Source: Symbiodinium natans (Eukaryota > Sar > Dinophyceae > Suessiales > Symbiodiniaceae). Taken from it: a stretch of DNA of 64,000 bases. Positions within the stretch are counted from its first letter, which is position 1, and each line of letters opens with the position of its first letter. The position numbers and the translations under genes were made by a program. The stretch covers positions 269,001-333,000 of the forward strand of contig CAJNDS010002525.1 in the NCBI GenBank assembly GCA_905221605.1, read 5' to 3'. The notes below the pieces were generated by a model. It saw nothing but the letters and a program-made list of their open reading frames with translations. It was not told where the DNA came from and did no database searches. Shown here in pieces: positions 37,494-45,841 of this stretch.

Positions 37494-38426
37494 ATGAGTT
37501 TAAGCAAGGAAGAAATATTAAGCAATATATATTATGACTTAGAACGTGGTTATGGTAGCATTCAGAGTTTATACAAGGAAGCTAACAAAGATGGCGCAGG
37601 TGTGAGTCTTCAATTTGTTAAAGATTGGGTTAAAAAGCAACCTAACAAGCAAAAGCAAGGATACAAAAATTTTAATAGCTATTCTGCACCTTTTAGCAGA
37701 TTTGAATTTCAGATTGATATTATGGATATGCAAAGCTTAATGAGAGACACAGGAACAAAAGATAAATTGAGATATGCCCTTTTATGTATTGATATATTTA
37801 GCAAAAAAGTTCATGTCGTCCCATTAAAAAGTAAAGATGGTGTTGATGTATATGATGCGGTTTTAGAGTGTTTCAAAACGTTAGGGCATCCGATGAGTAT
37901 TTATTCAGACGATGAAGGTAGCTTCAATTCTAAAAAACTTCAAGATTATTTTAAAGGCGAAGGTATTAACCATATAGTAACATTGACACACGCTAACGTA
38001 GCCGAGAGAGCAATAAGAACCTTTAAGAAAATGATAGGAGACAGAGCCGAATTTACTAAACAAAGTTGGTCTGAAATGTTGAAACCAGTATTAAAGAAAT
38101 ATAATAATATGATGGTTCATTCGAGCACAGGATTTACACCGAATAAAGCACACGAAGACGACAACGAAGTAAATGTAAAGGCTAATTTAGTGTTGAAAGA
38201 AAAATATTTAAGAAATTATCCTAAAATAGAAGAAGGGGATAAAGTCAAAATATACGACAAAGGAAAAGGAAATTATAGTTCGAGGAAGGAGACCCGTAGT
38301 CGGTGGCATCCACAAATTTATACAGTTGCCAAAGTAGATAGAGATACCACATTAAATAAGTTCTATATTTTAGAAGGTAAAACTAAACAGTATAATAGGC
38401 ATGAACTATTATTAGTGAATGAATAA
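37494..38426 (+). CDS. rve integrase (310 aa), copy 2
   Basis: Identical to 28404-29336. ATG at 37494. Confidence 0.9.
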   Translation: MSLSKEEILSNIYYDLERGYGSIQSLYKEANKDGAGVSLQFVKDWVKKQPNKQKQGYKNFNSYSAPFSRFEFQIDIMDMQSLMRDTGTKDKLRYALLCIDIFSKKVHVVPLKSKDGVDVYDAVLECFKTLGHPMSIYSDDEGSFNSKKLQDYFKGEGINHIVTLTHANVAERAIRTFKKMIGDRAEFTKQSWSEMLKPVLKKYNNMMVHSSTGFTPNKAHEDDNEVNVKANLVLKEKYLRNYPKIEEGDKVKIYDKGKGNYSSRKETRSRWHPQIYTVAKVDRDTTLNKFYILEGKTKQYNRHELLLVNE

Positions 38427-38449
38427 AACATCTTAAAGACAAGAAAAGA

Positions 38450-39082
38450 ATGATAAGTAGAGATATGACAAGATATGAGAACGGTAAAATTTATAAAATA
38501 GTTGATAATGGCTATAACATGTGTTATATTGGTAGCACTTGCGAAAGTTTAAGTCAAAGAATGGCAAGACATAGACATCATTATAATTCATATTTGAAGG
38601 GAAACCATGGAAAAACACGTTCGTTCGATATATTTGACACTTATGACATTTTAAATTGTAAAATAGAATTAGTGGAGAATTATCCATGTAATAGCAAAGA
38701 TGAGTTACTACGACGAGAAGGTTTTCACATACAAAATACTGAGTGTATTAACAAACATATAGCAGGAAGAACACAACAAGAATTCAGAGATGCTACAAAG
38801 GAACATAAACGTGAAACAGACAAAGCTTATAGAGAAAACAACAAGGAGAAGCTTAAAGCATACAGAGAGGAGCGAAAGGAACATTATCAAGAATATAATA
38901 GAAATTGGAAGCAGGACAACAAAGAACACGTTCAGAAATACAATAGTGAGTGGCGACAGAACAACAAGCAAAAAGTGTCTGAAAAGGCAACGTGTGAGAA
39001 ATGCGGGGCAATTGTAAGAAAATACGACATGAAGACACACCAACAGACTAAGAGATGTATGCAACGCGGGAAAACGGCTTAA
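38450..39082 (+). CDS. Second GIY-YIG nuclease, complete (210 aa)
   Basis: The GIY-YIG domain occupies about residues 8-105: GKIYKIVDNG (12-21) and CYIGST (25-30) are the signature strands, followed by Arg/His in SLSQRMARHRHHY and a Glu in RREGFHIQ. A charged helical region rich in YREN/KEH repeats (110-175) leads to a C-terminal finger, CEKCG-x10-TH-x5-C. Distinct in sequence from the 276-aa nuclease but with the same three-part plan. CTTAAAGAC precedes it. Its stop overlaps the promoter motif of the next gene. Confidence 0.85.
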   Translation: MISRDMTRYENGKIYKIVDNGYNMCYIGSTCESLSQRMARHRHHYNSYLKGNHGKTRSFDIFDTYDILNCKIELVENYPCNSKDELLRREGFHIQNTECINKHIAGRTQQEFRDATKEHKRETDKAYRENNKEKLKAYREERKEHYQEYNRNWKQDNKEHVQKYNSEWRQNNKQKVSEKATCEKCGAIVRKYDMKTHQQTKRCMQRGKTA

Positions 39083-39100
39083 AGAGTAGAAGCCTTATAG
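39078..39100 (+). promoter_or_regulatory. Early-type motif before the 131-aa gene
   Basis: CTTAAAGA, GTA, GAAGCCTTATAG, ending 9 nt before the ATG. 21 of 23 bases match the PolB motif on the opposite strand at 43296-43318. Confidence 0.7.
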
Positions 39101-39109
39101 AATAATTGG

Positions 39110-39505
39110 ATGACAAGCTTTTTTGTGCATAATGGCAAAAAGTCAGTGATAGACGACGAATTATTTGATATACTATGGAATTCGGTAGAAGATGCGGGAA
39201 GCTTTACCACAGACACCGAGAAAGAAGAAGAGCCCACGCGGGAACAGAAGCGTAAGGCATTAAATGACAGTAACAACGCAAAAAATAAGGAAAACGGATA
39301 TTTTAGAGACTATTTTCAAACAAAGCTTAAAGTCGGTTGGACATGTGATAGATGCGGTGCGTGTATAAGCACAAAGGCGAATAAATCCCGCCATTACCTA
39401 ACTCAAAAGTGTAAGTCACGACAGTTAGAAAAAAGACAAGACGAAGCAAGAGACAAAATTTTAAAATCAATAACGTTTGGGCATGTTCCAATGCCAATTA
39501 AATAA
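39110..39505 (+). CDS. C2HC zinc-finger protein (131 aa)
   Basis: Residues about 78-100 contain CDRCG then ACISTKANKSRH and YLTQKC: CxxC-x12-H-x5-C, the same finger spacing as in PolB and the second GIY-YIG nuclease. The N-terminal half is acidic (TEKEEEPT). It could be a DNA-binding accessory replication factor, because it shares its promoter motif with PolB and converges on it. Family not recognised. Confidence 0.75.
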   Translation: MTSFFVHNGKKSVIDDELFDILWNSVEDAGSFTTDTEKEEEPTREQKRKALNDSNNAKNKENGYFRDYFQTKLKVGWTCDRCGACISTKANKSRHYLTQKCKSRQLEKRQDEARDKILKSITFGHVPMPIK

Positions 39506-39531
39506 ATATTGATAATTGTTTTTATCAATAT
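39506..39531. terminator. Bidirectional hairpin at convergent junction (131 aa / PolB)
   Basis: ATATTGATAA, loop TTGTTT, TTATCAATAT: a perfect 10-bp stem within the 35 bp between two converging stop codons. Confidence 0.7.
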
Positions 39532-39540
39532 CTATTTTTT

Positions 39541-42500
39541 CTACTTTATGCTAAAAAACCCATATGGCAAACTTTCTATGTTATTTATGTAATACCTTTT
39601 ATTATCATAACTGCTTAGAGCTTGTTTTGTTTGTTTTATGCTATATATCTGATGATTTTTTGAACGTATGCTGTTAAATGTTACGCTGTTATCTATACAT
39701 TCATTGTTTAAGGTGTCTTCGTATCTTTTATAATTGAATTCTTTCTTAACTTTATGTTTTACTATGCCTTTGCTTTTCTTTTCTTCATTCTGTTCATTAT
39801 GTATCTTGAATGCATAAGATTTAGGCTTTAATCCTATGAAGCTTGTTATTATCTTGCCGTCGCATTCATCTTTGAATTTTCCTAATACCTTCTTATTTTT
39901 TGGGTCATAGCATTTATGATTTTTATCATAGCCGCTAAAGTCCATGTGATTACTTATTTCTTGGAAGTCTTCATATATATCATCTGTTTTAGTATGTATA
40001 ACGAAGCTGTCAGTATCAGTATATATTAATCTTATGTTGTCTTCGTATTTCTTTTTTAGAACGTCATAATAAAACGAATACATATGTAACTTAGATAAGT
40101 CTAAGATACACATACCCGCATATATAGGCTTATTTAATAATACTGTGTGTTTTAGCTTTTCAACTCCTACGAGATTTTCATTAATTATATGTCTATGTTT
40201 AAATGTAGGACTATTAACACATTTTTGATAACGTTGAGGTGTATTAACTAATTCAAAATCTATATGTTCTCTTACGTTTTCCATTGTTTTACCGTAGCAA
40301 GCGTTATTCATTAATTTATACATATCTTTTTCAAAATCTGATGTTGCCTGTTTTCTTTTGTTAGTGTTAAAATCAATCCATGGTTTTAGCCATGCCTTTT
40401 GTTTGAAAGATATTGTTCTCCAAACACGCTTTATTTTCAAGCCTTGTTTCAGATAATACTGTAAAATCTTAACGTGACATACATATCTATTTTTATCATA
40501 TACATTTAAGATTAGCTTGTTTGTTTTCTCATCTGTAGGCTCTTTATTGTGATTATATGATTTATATATTCCCTTCTGTGTTTCCGATAACATGTCTGCG
40601 GTAACATTCATTATTTGCGGTGCTAATGGGTAATCCTTATGTTTCTCATGGACTTCGTCGGGATACTCTAAATCAACATCTACAATAAAGCCGAGAGAAC
40701 CGTCAGTATAATTAATTATTTCTTCTTCGGTTAAGGGCTTATCTTCAAATTTAATATCTTTGTATGGCAATTTTTGACACATGGCTAAACCATATAAGTT
40801 ATTAGCATCTAAGTAATTTATATATGATGATTCCTTAGATTTATCATAATCTTCACCCATGTATTTATTGTTTGCGTCTGCTTTTCTTAATGATGTTTGA
40901 CACATGCCACCTCGAAGTCCTTTTTCAAACATTTTATAAATCTCTTCATCTTGAACCAGTTGTAAGCAAACACCTGTTTTTAAAAGCATCGCGTCCCAAC
41001 TAAAATTAGGTAATGTGTAATAATGAGCTGGGTCTAAGCCGTAATCTTCTAAACATTTAGTTCTAAAGTTTTCAAAGACGTCTGTTAATAAAAACACATC
41101 TGTTTGCAAATATAAGTCGTGGTATTCTCCCAAGTCTTTTATGTTAAAATGGTTCCATATGTGTTTTGCTCTGTCATATTCTTTTTGTTCTATGTTCTGT
41201 TCCGTAAGCTGACTATAAAAATCTTCAATTGATGGTAGGGATGTTTCATTAAATTTCTTAAAATCTGTGAAGTAATCATATGGATAAACGCCCTTATCCG
41301 TTAATAAATCTAAATCCTCATCTGATGTTATGTATTTGCTTGTTCTGCTGAATTTGAAGTTTTCCGTCCAATTTTCGCGCTTATCATTTTCTTCATATTT
41401 TGTTAGCTTAACAAGCTTATCTAAGGAAGAAGATAAAAAACTGAACGTATCTTTAAACTCAAGCTCTTTAAGACAAAAGGTTATGAACTTTTCGCTGTTT
41501 TGTGCAATTACGTTTATTTCTTCTTTTTCCGTGTCTAACTTATCCAAGTTGGATATAATTAAGTGCGCGTCATAATTCTTAAGATTATGAAAGAAAACTG
41601 GGATTTTGAAATCTTTAAAACAAAAATCAAGATTACATTTTAAGTGTGCTGGACCTCTATATTGTCCTGTAAAATGACAATGGTCTCTTACCTTCTTTTT
41701 TCCGTCCTTTTTGTTATCAAAACAACCGTTACAAATATGACACCTTTTGGCTTCGTCGTATTCTTTTTGTTCTTTGTCTGTTAAGTCATTCATTGATAAG
41801 GGATGTTTTATTACATACATGATTTCTTCCCTTATCTCATTCATGGTTTCGCAGAATTTGTTCATGCAATCTTCACCTCTGTATAAGTAAGGCTTACATT
41901 CATCGGTTATTGAATTAACAACGTTTAACATAAAACCCGATGGTTTATGTTCCTGATATGTCCCTTTTATACCTTCATCTGTTTGTGTTGTTAAACATTC
42001 AAAATCACCGTATATAACATATGGACATTTAAGCTTTTTATAGTGGTTCTTGAAAAATGTTTTATCCTTTTCTGGCATCTCTACGTTTTGAATGTTATTT
42101 GCCATACATCCTTTTATAGTATGTTGCGTTAGTAAGTTTTCTTTCTGAAAGCCTTTCTGACAAAATTGACAATGAAACAGTTTTGTTTTATGTTTGTTTG
42201 TCTGAGAACTCATTAATCTCGAATAATCCTTTATCAAAACATAATGACTTTTATCATCCTTTTCTAAGCGTAACAGATTTACATGACATGTTGGTCTTAA
42301 CTTTTTTGTTATTCTGTCTGCTCTTATCTTTTGTTTATCCTCGTCTATAACATAAACATTTATTGAAATACTACCTTCATTAATCTCTTCAAAATAATCT
42401 ATATCATCATTAGAAGCTGGAAAATTAACATCATCCCATTTTAAGAAAGAGTCATTGTTTTTCAACTTATTATAATGATACATTCTTTCGGGATTGTGAT

Positions 42501-43284
42501 TTTTAAAGATATTGTAAAAATAACATTGAACGCAATATTTGAAACAATAATCGTCATCGTTTTTAATGTTGATACATGCCTTCTTTAATGATATCCACTT
42601 AGGTAATTCAATATAAGACCCTGCTCTTGTAGGGTCATATTTGTCATAATGGATTGTTATTTTCATTATCTTTTTTATTGTTAATCCTGAACGTTTTAAT
42701 TGTGAGTTTTCTATTTGTTCCTCAATGTCGCCCGCCATGTTGTTTATGGCTTTGTTTAAATCTTCTTCGTTTAATATGTTGTATCTTCTGCTTCTTATTG
42801 TGTGTCTTACTTCATCCTCTTCTGGATGATTAAATGCGACATCCACTTCTATTAACACTTTCATTTGTTTTTCTTTTTTCAAGTATTCGGTTAATCTTTC
42901 TTTTTGGTATTTTAAATAAGATAAACCACGATAACCGTTCAAATTAATATTAGTAATCGAATATGTGTTCGCGTATCTTTTTAGTGCTTGTCTTTCGTCT
43001 GTGATTTTTGCTTTTCTTCTTATTGCGTATGATTTAAGGGCTTGTCTCGTTTTTGCTTGTTGTCCTGCTCTGTGTAGTATCTCATAACGTTTAAAACCTT
43101 GAGTTTTAGCAATTGAATTCAATTTGTTGGTTAATTTTGTTGAGAAGGGTTGTTCTTTATTATATCTGTATTCATTACCATTAATCACTACTTTTTTTAA
43201 TTCTTTATTACCTCTCTTCTTTATTTCACCGATATTACTACTCAAAACATACTTCATCACGTCGTTTAAACGGGGTTCTACCAT
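39541..43284 (-). CDS. polB: Protein-primed family-B DNA polymerase (1247 aa)
   Basis: Replicates the linear genome, probably using a terminal protein as primer, as in polintons and adenoviruses. In order: an unassigned N-terminal domain (1-360) that may hold the terminal-protein function; a C2HC finger (372-393); exonuclease I YGDFEC (425-430); an endonuclease-VII/HNH-like zinc module CHICNG then RDHCHFTGQYRGPAHLKCN (515-551); exonuclease II NLKNYDAH (567-574); exonuclease III YLQTD (725-729); polymerase A YLDANNLYG (824-832); B NNACYGKT (993-1000); C YTDTDSF (1088-1094). All key residues look intact. ATG at 43284, early-type motif 11 nt upstream, ending at a hairpin. Confidence 0.93.
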   Translation of the reverse strand: MVEPRLNDVMKYVLSSNIGEIKKRGNKELKKVVINGNEYRYNKEQPFSTKLTNKLNSIAKTQGFKRYEILHRAGQQAKTRQALKSYAIRRKAKITDERQALKRYANTYSITNINLNGYRGLSYLKYQKERLTEYLKKEKQMKVLIEVDVAFNHPEEDEVRHTIRSRRYNILNEEDLNKAINNMAGDIEEQIENSQLKRSGLTIKKIMKITIHYDKYDPTRAGSYIELPKWISLKKACINIKNDDDYCFKYCVQCYFYNIFKNHNPERMYHYNKLKNNDSFLKWDDVNFPASNDDIDYFEEINEGSISINVYVIDEDKQKIRADRITKKLRPTCHVNLLRLEKDDKSHYVLIKDYSRLMSSQTNKHKTKLFHCQFCQKGFQKENLLTQHTIKGCMANNIQNVEMPEKDKTFFKNHYKKLKCPYVIYGDFECLTTQTDEGIKGTYQEHKPSGFMLNVVNSITDECKPYLYRGEDCMNKFCETMNEIREEIMYVIKHPLSMNDLTDKEQKEYDEAKRCHICNGCFDNKKDGKKKVRDHCHFTGQYRGPAHLKCNLDFCFKDFKIPVFFHNLKNYDAHLIISNLDKLDTEKEEINVIAQNSEKFITFCLKELEFKDTFSFLSSSLDKLVKLTKYEENDKRENWTENFKFSRTSKYITSDEDLDLLTDKGVYPYDYFTDFKKFNETSLPSIEDFYSQLTEQNIEQKEYDRAKHIWNHFNIKDLGEYHDLYLQTDVFLLTDVFENFRTKCLEDYGLDPAHYYTLPNFSWDAMLLKTGVCLQLVQDEEIYKMFEKGLRGGMCQTSLRKADANNKYMGEDYDKSKESSYINYLDANNLYGLAMCQKLPYKDIKFEDKPLTEEEIINYTDGSLGFIVDVDLEYPDEVHEKHKDYPLAPQIMNVTADMLSETQKGIYKSYNHNKEPTDEKTNKLILNVYDKNRYVCHVKILQYYLKQGLKIKRVWRTISFKQKAWLKPWIDFNTNKRKQATSDFEKDMYKLMNNACYGKTMENVREHIDFELVNTPQRYQKCVNSPTFKHRHIINENLVGVEKLKHTVLLNKPIYAGMCILDLSKLHMYSFYYDVLKKKYEDNIRLIYTDTDSFVIHTKTDDIYEDFQEISNHMDFSGYDKNHKCYDPKNKKVLGKFKDECDGKIITSFIGLKPKSYAFKIHNEQNEEKKSKGIVKHKVKKEFNYKRYEDTLNNECIDNSVTFNSIRSKNHQIYSIKQTKQALSSYDNKRYYINNIESLPYGFFSIK

Positions 43285-43295
43285 ATACCTATACC

Positions 43296-43318
43296 CTATA
43301 AGGCTTCAAGTCTTTAAG
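43296..43318 (-). promoter_or_regulatory. Early-type motif before PolB
   Basis: On the minus strand: CTTAAAGA, CTT, GAAGCCTTATAG, ending 11 nt before the ATG. Shared with the 131-aa gene (21/23) and the 186-aa gene. Confidence 0.7.
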
Positions 43319-43325
43319 TCCTTTT

Positions 43326-43794
43326 GGGTGGTGTTTTTTCTGGGTTTGGGTGTGGTTTGGGCTGGGCTTGGCGCGGCTTGGGTGGTGCTGGTGGTCGGCG
43401 GTTAGGGCGACTGCCCGATAAATAAAGCATACTAAAACCCTAAACACCGCCAAAAAAGGGGCATTGAATATTTTAATAAAACGAAAACAAAAGAATGTGA
43501 AATGCCCCTTTTTTAAAACATAGTCCTAACCTAACATAAACCACAACAACCCTTCTAAACCGAAAGAACTAAACCACAACAACCCTAAAAAGACTAAACC
43601 CTAAAACTCTAAGCGCGTCCCAATGAGAGGAAGAGCCGACACTTTGGAGACTTCTGCGTCTCAATGATAGGAATAGCCGACGTTGTCCGCGTTTTTAGGG
43701 TTTAGGGGATTAGGGCTTAGGGTCTAAACCCTAAACTGAAACCCTAAACTAAAAACCCTAAACTAAAACCCTAACCCAAAGGAAGGGCGCACCG
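43326..43794. repeat. Composition switch: host-like DNA with telomere-type repeats inside the element
   Basis: Just upstream of PolB the sequence changes from AT-rich viral DNA to G/T-rich DNA. AAAACCCTAAAC appears at about 43434 and C- and G-strand telomere-type tracts at 43560-43605 and 43694-43780. Also present are a 14-bp inverted repeat (AAAAAAGGGGCATT at 43452-43465 with its complement at 43501-43514) and two 26-bp direct repeats, 23 of 26 identical, at 43615-43640 and 43656-43681 (GCGTC-nCAATGA...AGCCGAC). No gene recognised. Confidence 0.75.
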
Positions 43795-44309
43795 TTGCGT
43801 CGAACTCGTCGTGGTGAGTGTTCTGCATGTAGACGTCCACCTGTCATTTTCTTAGTCAAAGTTTTCTTTTCTTATTCAATATCCCTCGGGCGAAGTTGGG
43901 GATTTATGATTTTTTGGTGTAGGGTCTATGATATATTTTATTTTGTGATTTTGGGTGTATTTTATATGGGAATTTGTGGGTATTTTGGGCGAATATTGCT
44001 TTCGGGTCTTTTTTATGCATATGACTACTTGATATTTGTTATTTTGGGGTTTTGGGGGGTTTAGGATGTAGGATAGAAAGGATTCTGGGATTTGGTGATG
44101 CTTCTATTTGGGAATTTGTGGGTATTTTCGGGTGGATATTATTTTTGGGTCTGTTTTGTAAATATTGTATATCTTAGGTTTAGGGGTTTAGGGATTATAA
44201 TGCAGAGCTTTGATGTGACACCTGCTTTTTGTGTCTGCGGTCGCACATCTCAGTCCCTTGCTGTCATCAACTGCATAGACGACAACAATCCAAGCACCGT
44301 TCCCGTGTA
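43795..44309. other. T/G-rich non-coding segment with a direct repeat
   Basis: A 42-43 bp repeat beginning GGGAATTTGTGGGTATTTT occurs at 43968-44009 and 44110-44152. Open frames here look low-complexity and have no domain. The last 100 bp are more balanced in composition. Confidence 0.5.
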
Positions 44310-44607
44310 GCGAAGTCCCCCTACTTTGGGCAGTAAAGTCCCCCTACTTTGGGCGGTAAAGTCCCCCTACTTTGGGCGGTAAAGTCCCCCTACTTTGGGC
44401 GGTAAAGTCCCCCTACTTTGGGCGGTAAAGTCCCCCTACTTTGGGCGGTAAAGTCCCCCTACTTTGGGCGGTAAAGTCCCCCTACTTTGGGCGGTAAAGT
44501 CCCCCTACTTTGGGCGGTAAAGTCCCCCTACTTTGGGCGGTAAAGTCCCCCTACTTTGGGCGGTAAAGTCCCCCTACTTTGGGCGGTAAAGTCCCCTATT
44601 TCGGGTG
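44310..44607. repeat. 23-bp minisatellite, 13 units
   Basis: Eleven uniform units (44333-44585) with core AAAGTCCCCCTACTTTGGGC, plus a variant unit on each side (44310-44332 and 44586-44607). Every unit contains AAAGT ... ACTTT, a 5-bp inverted repeat, so the array can form a row of small hairpins. It begins 46 bp downstream of the ubiquitin-like gene and could be part of its 3' untranslated region. Confidence 0.95.
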
Positions 44608-44653
44608 GTCTGACTGGCAACGGTGGCGAAATCGCGTAAAGGGAACTACGCGC

Positions 44654-45841
44654 TCAGAACGCGACACACGAAGCATCGTTGGTCTTGAAGTGCTCATCTG
44701 CCGGGGTTGAGATTTCACGTTTGATAAGCTCTTTCTTCACGTCTTCCATGAAGCCGACAGCATTGATGACCATTTCCCCGTTCCTGAAGACGCCATAGTG
44801 GTCGATGAACATCTCGAACAGTTGGATGGTCATGTCCCCCTGCAATGCCTCGATAGCCTTGATGCAGTCACCCATTGAGCACATCTTCGGGAAGACAACG
44901 GACAAGGCTCTGTGAAGCCTCTCCTCGCTTGTGCCTCTGCGCTTGCCCTCCGAAACCTTCAGAATGTCAAGGAGCAACTGGAGGTTCTCCACCGACAACT
45001 GTTTCAATGCCAACTCGATGAGCGGGAAGTTCACGTTGGACTGCAACAACTTTATCTCTGCCATGGACTGACGCATCTCAGTGAGGTAGGTCTGGAAGCT
45101 CTCGGGGAAGTCACACGTGGGCGTAAAGACAACCTTGTAGTCATCGTTGATTTTCTCTTTCAAAGCCGCCTTCGCAGCATCTGGTTTCAGATGCGACTTG
45201 ATGGTTCGACGGAAGCCTCCTCCAACTCCGCGAATCGAAGCGTAGACCACCGAGCCGTCCACGATACCAACCTCGCGCAAGCTTTTTCTGGCGTGGTAGG
45301 TCTCAAAGAGATTCACGTCGCCGAAGGTGAACATGATGTCCTTGCCCTGCTTCTGGGAAATCGCGGCATCCTCAAAGAAGCGGTCGCGAAGGTGACCAAT
45401 GCCACGCATCAACGAAATGCTCATGGAGTATGTCCGCCCCTGAAACACGATGTTCACCGTCACCTTTGCCTCACGGCTCTCCTTCGTCTTCGCCTTCTTC
45501 TCCTCGATTTTCTGCTCCTTCCTCTCTTTGGTCTCCTCCTTCTTAATCTCGCGAAGGTGCTTGCGAAGCTCCATGCTGACGATGGTCTGCTTTGCCTTCA
45601 ACGTCTCCATCTGCTTGTCGTAGCGTTTTTTCAAGGTCTCCTTCTCATCGAGGCTCATCTCCTTCACTGCCTTGGTGAGTGCATTCTCCTCGTCTGTGTT
45701 GAAGTCGTCGCTCTCCTCGTCGTCAGTGACATCGGGGGAAATGGTAGGAATTGGGTTCTTCTGGTCTTCTGGGTCATCACCACTGCCGCCCGCGGAAGCA
45801 CTCATGGAAAGCTCGGGGACAATCTCGGACAAAGTCGCCAT
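44654..45841 (-). CDS. Ubiquitin-like-domain protein with CaaX-type end (395 aa)
   Basis: Acidic N terminus (1-60), charged coiled coil (about 60-125), then a ubiquitin-like domain (about 126-210: VTVNIVFQGRTYSMSI, then HARKSLREVGIVDGSVV) ending IRGVGGG, a triple glycine like a processing site. A basic segment FRRTIKSHLK and a helical C-terminal domain follow. The last four residues, CVAF, fit a CaaX prenylation signal. GC content and codon choice resemble host DNA, not the viral genes. I recall comparable ubiquitin-like plus Gly-Gly proteins in dinoflagellates but cannot verify that here. ATG taken at 45841, since the longer frame starts with TTG. Reads toward the minisatellite; the 217 bp upstream to the right terminal repeat would hold its promoter. 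Confidence 0.7.
   Translation of the reverse strand: MATLSEIVPELSMSASAGGSGDDPEDQKNPIPTISPDVTDDEESDDFNTDEENALTKAVKEMSLDEKETLKKRYDKQMETLKAKQTIVSMELRKHLREIKKEETKERKEQKIEEKKAKTKESREAKVTVNIVFQGRTYSMSISLMRGIGHLRDRFFEDAAISQKQGKDIMFTFGDVNLFETYHARKSLREVGIVDGSVVYASIRGVGGGFRRTIKSHLKPDAAKAALKEKINDDYKVVFTPTCDFPESFQTYLTEMRQSMAEIKLLQSNVNFPLIELALKQLSVENLQLLLDILKVSEGKRRGTSEERLHRALSVVFPKMCSMGDCIKAIEALQGDMTIQLFEMFIDHYGVFRNGEMVINAVGFMEDVKKELIKREISTPADEHFKTNDASCVAF

Larger units (their letters stand above)
29780..38769 (+). repeat. Duplicated 8,990-bp segment, copy 2
   Basis: Copy of 20690-29679 at an offset of 9,090 bp. The differences seen fall four silently in the capsid gene, one in the GIY-YIG gene and one in the 112-aa gene. 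Confidence 0.95.

Noticed and set aside
20690-38769. A genuine tandem duplication or two nested viruses
   Set aside because: The duplicate borders coincide exactly with the N gap on both sides, there is no extra TIR, and near identity is better explained by unmerged contig overlap.
44310-44607. Regular repeats resembling a CRISPR array
   Set aside because: The 23-bp units are directly contiguous with no spacers, in a eukaryotic context. It is a minisatellite.
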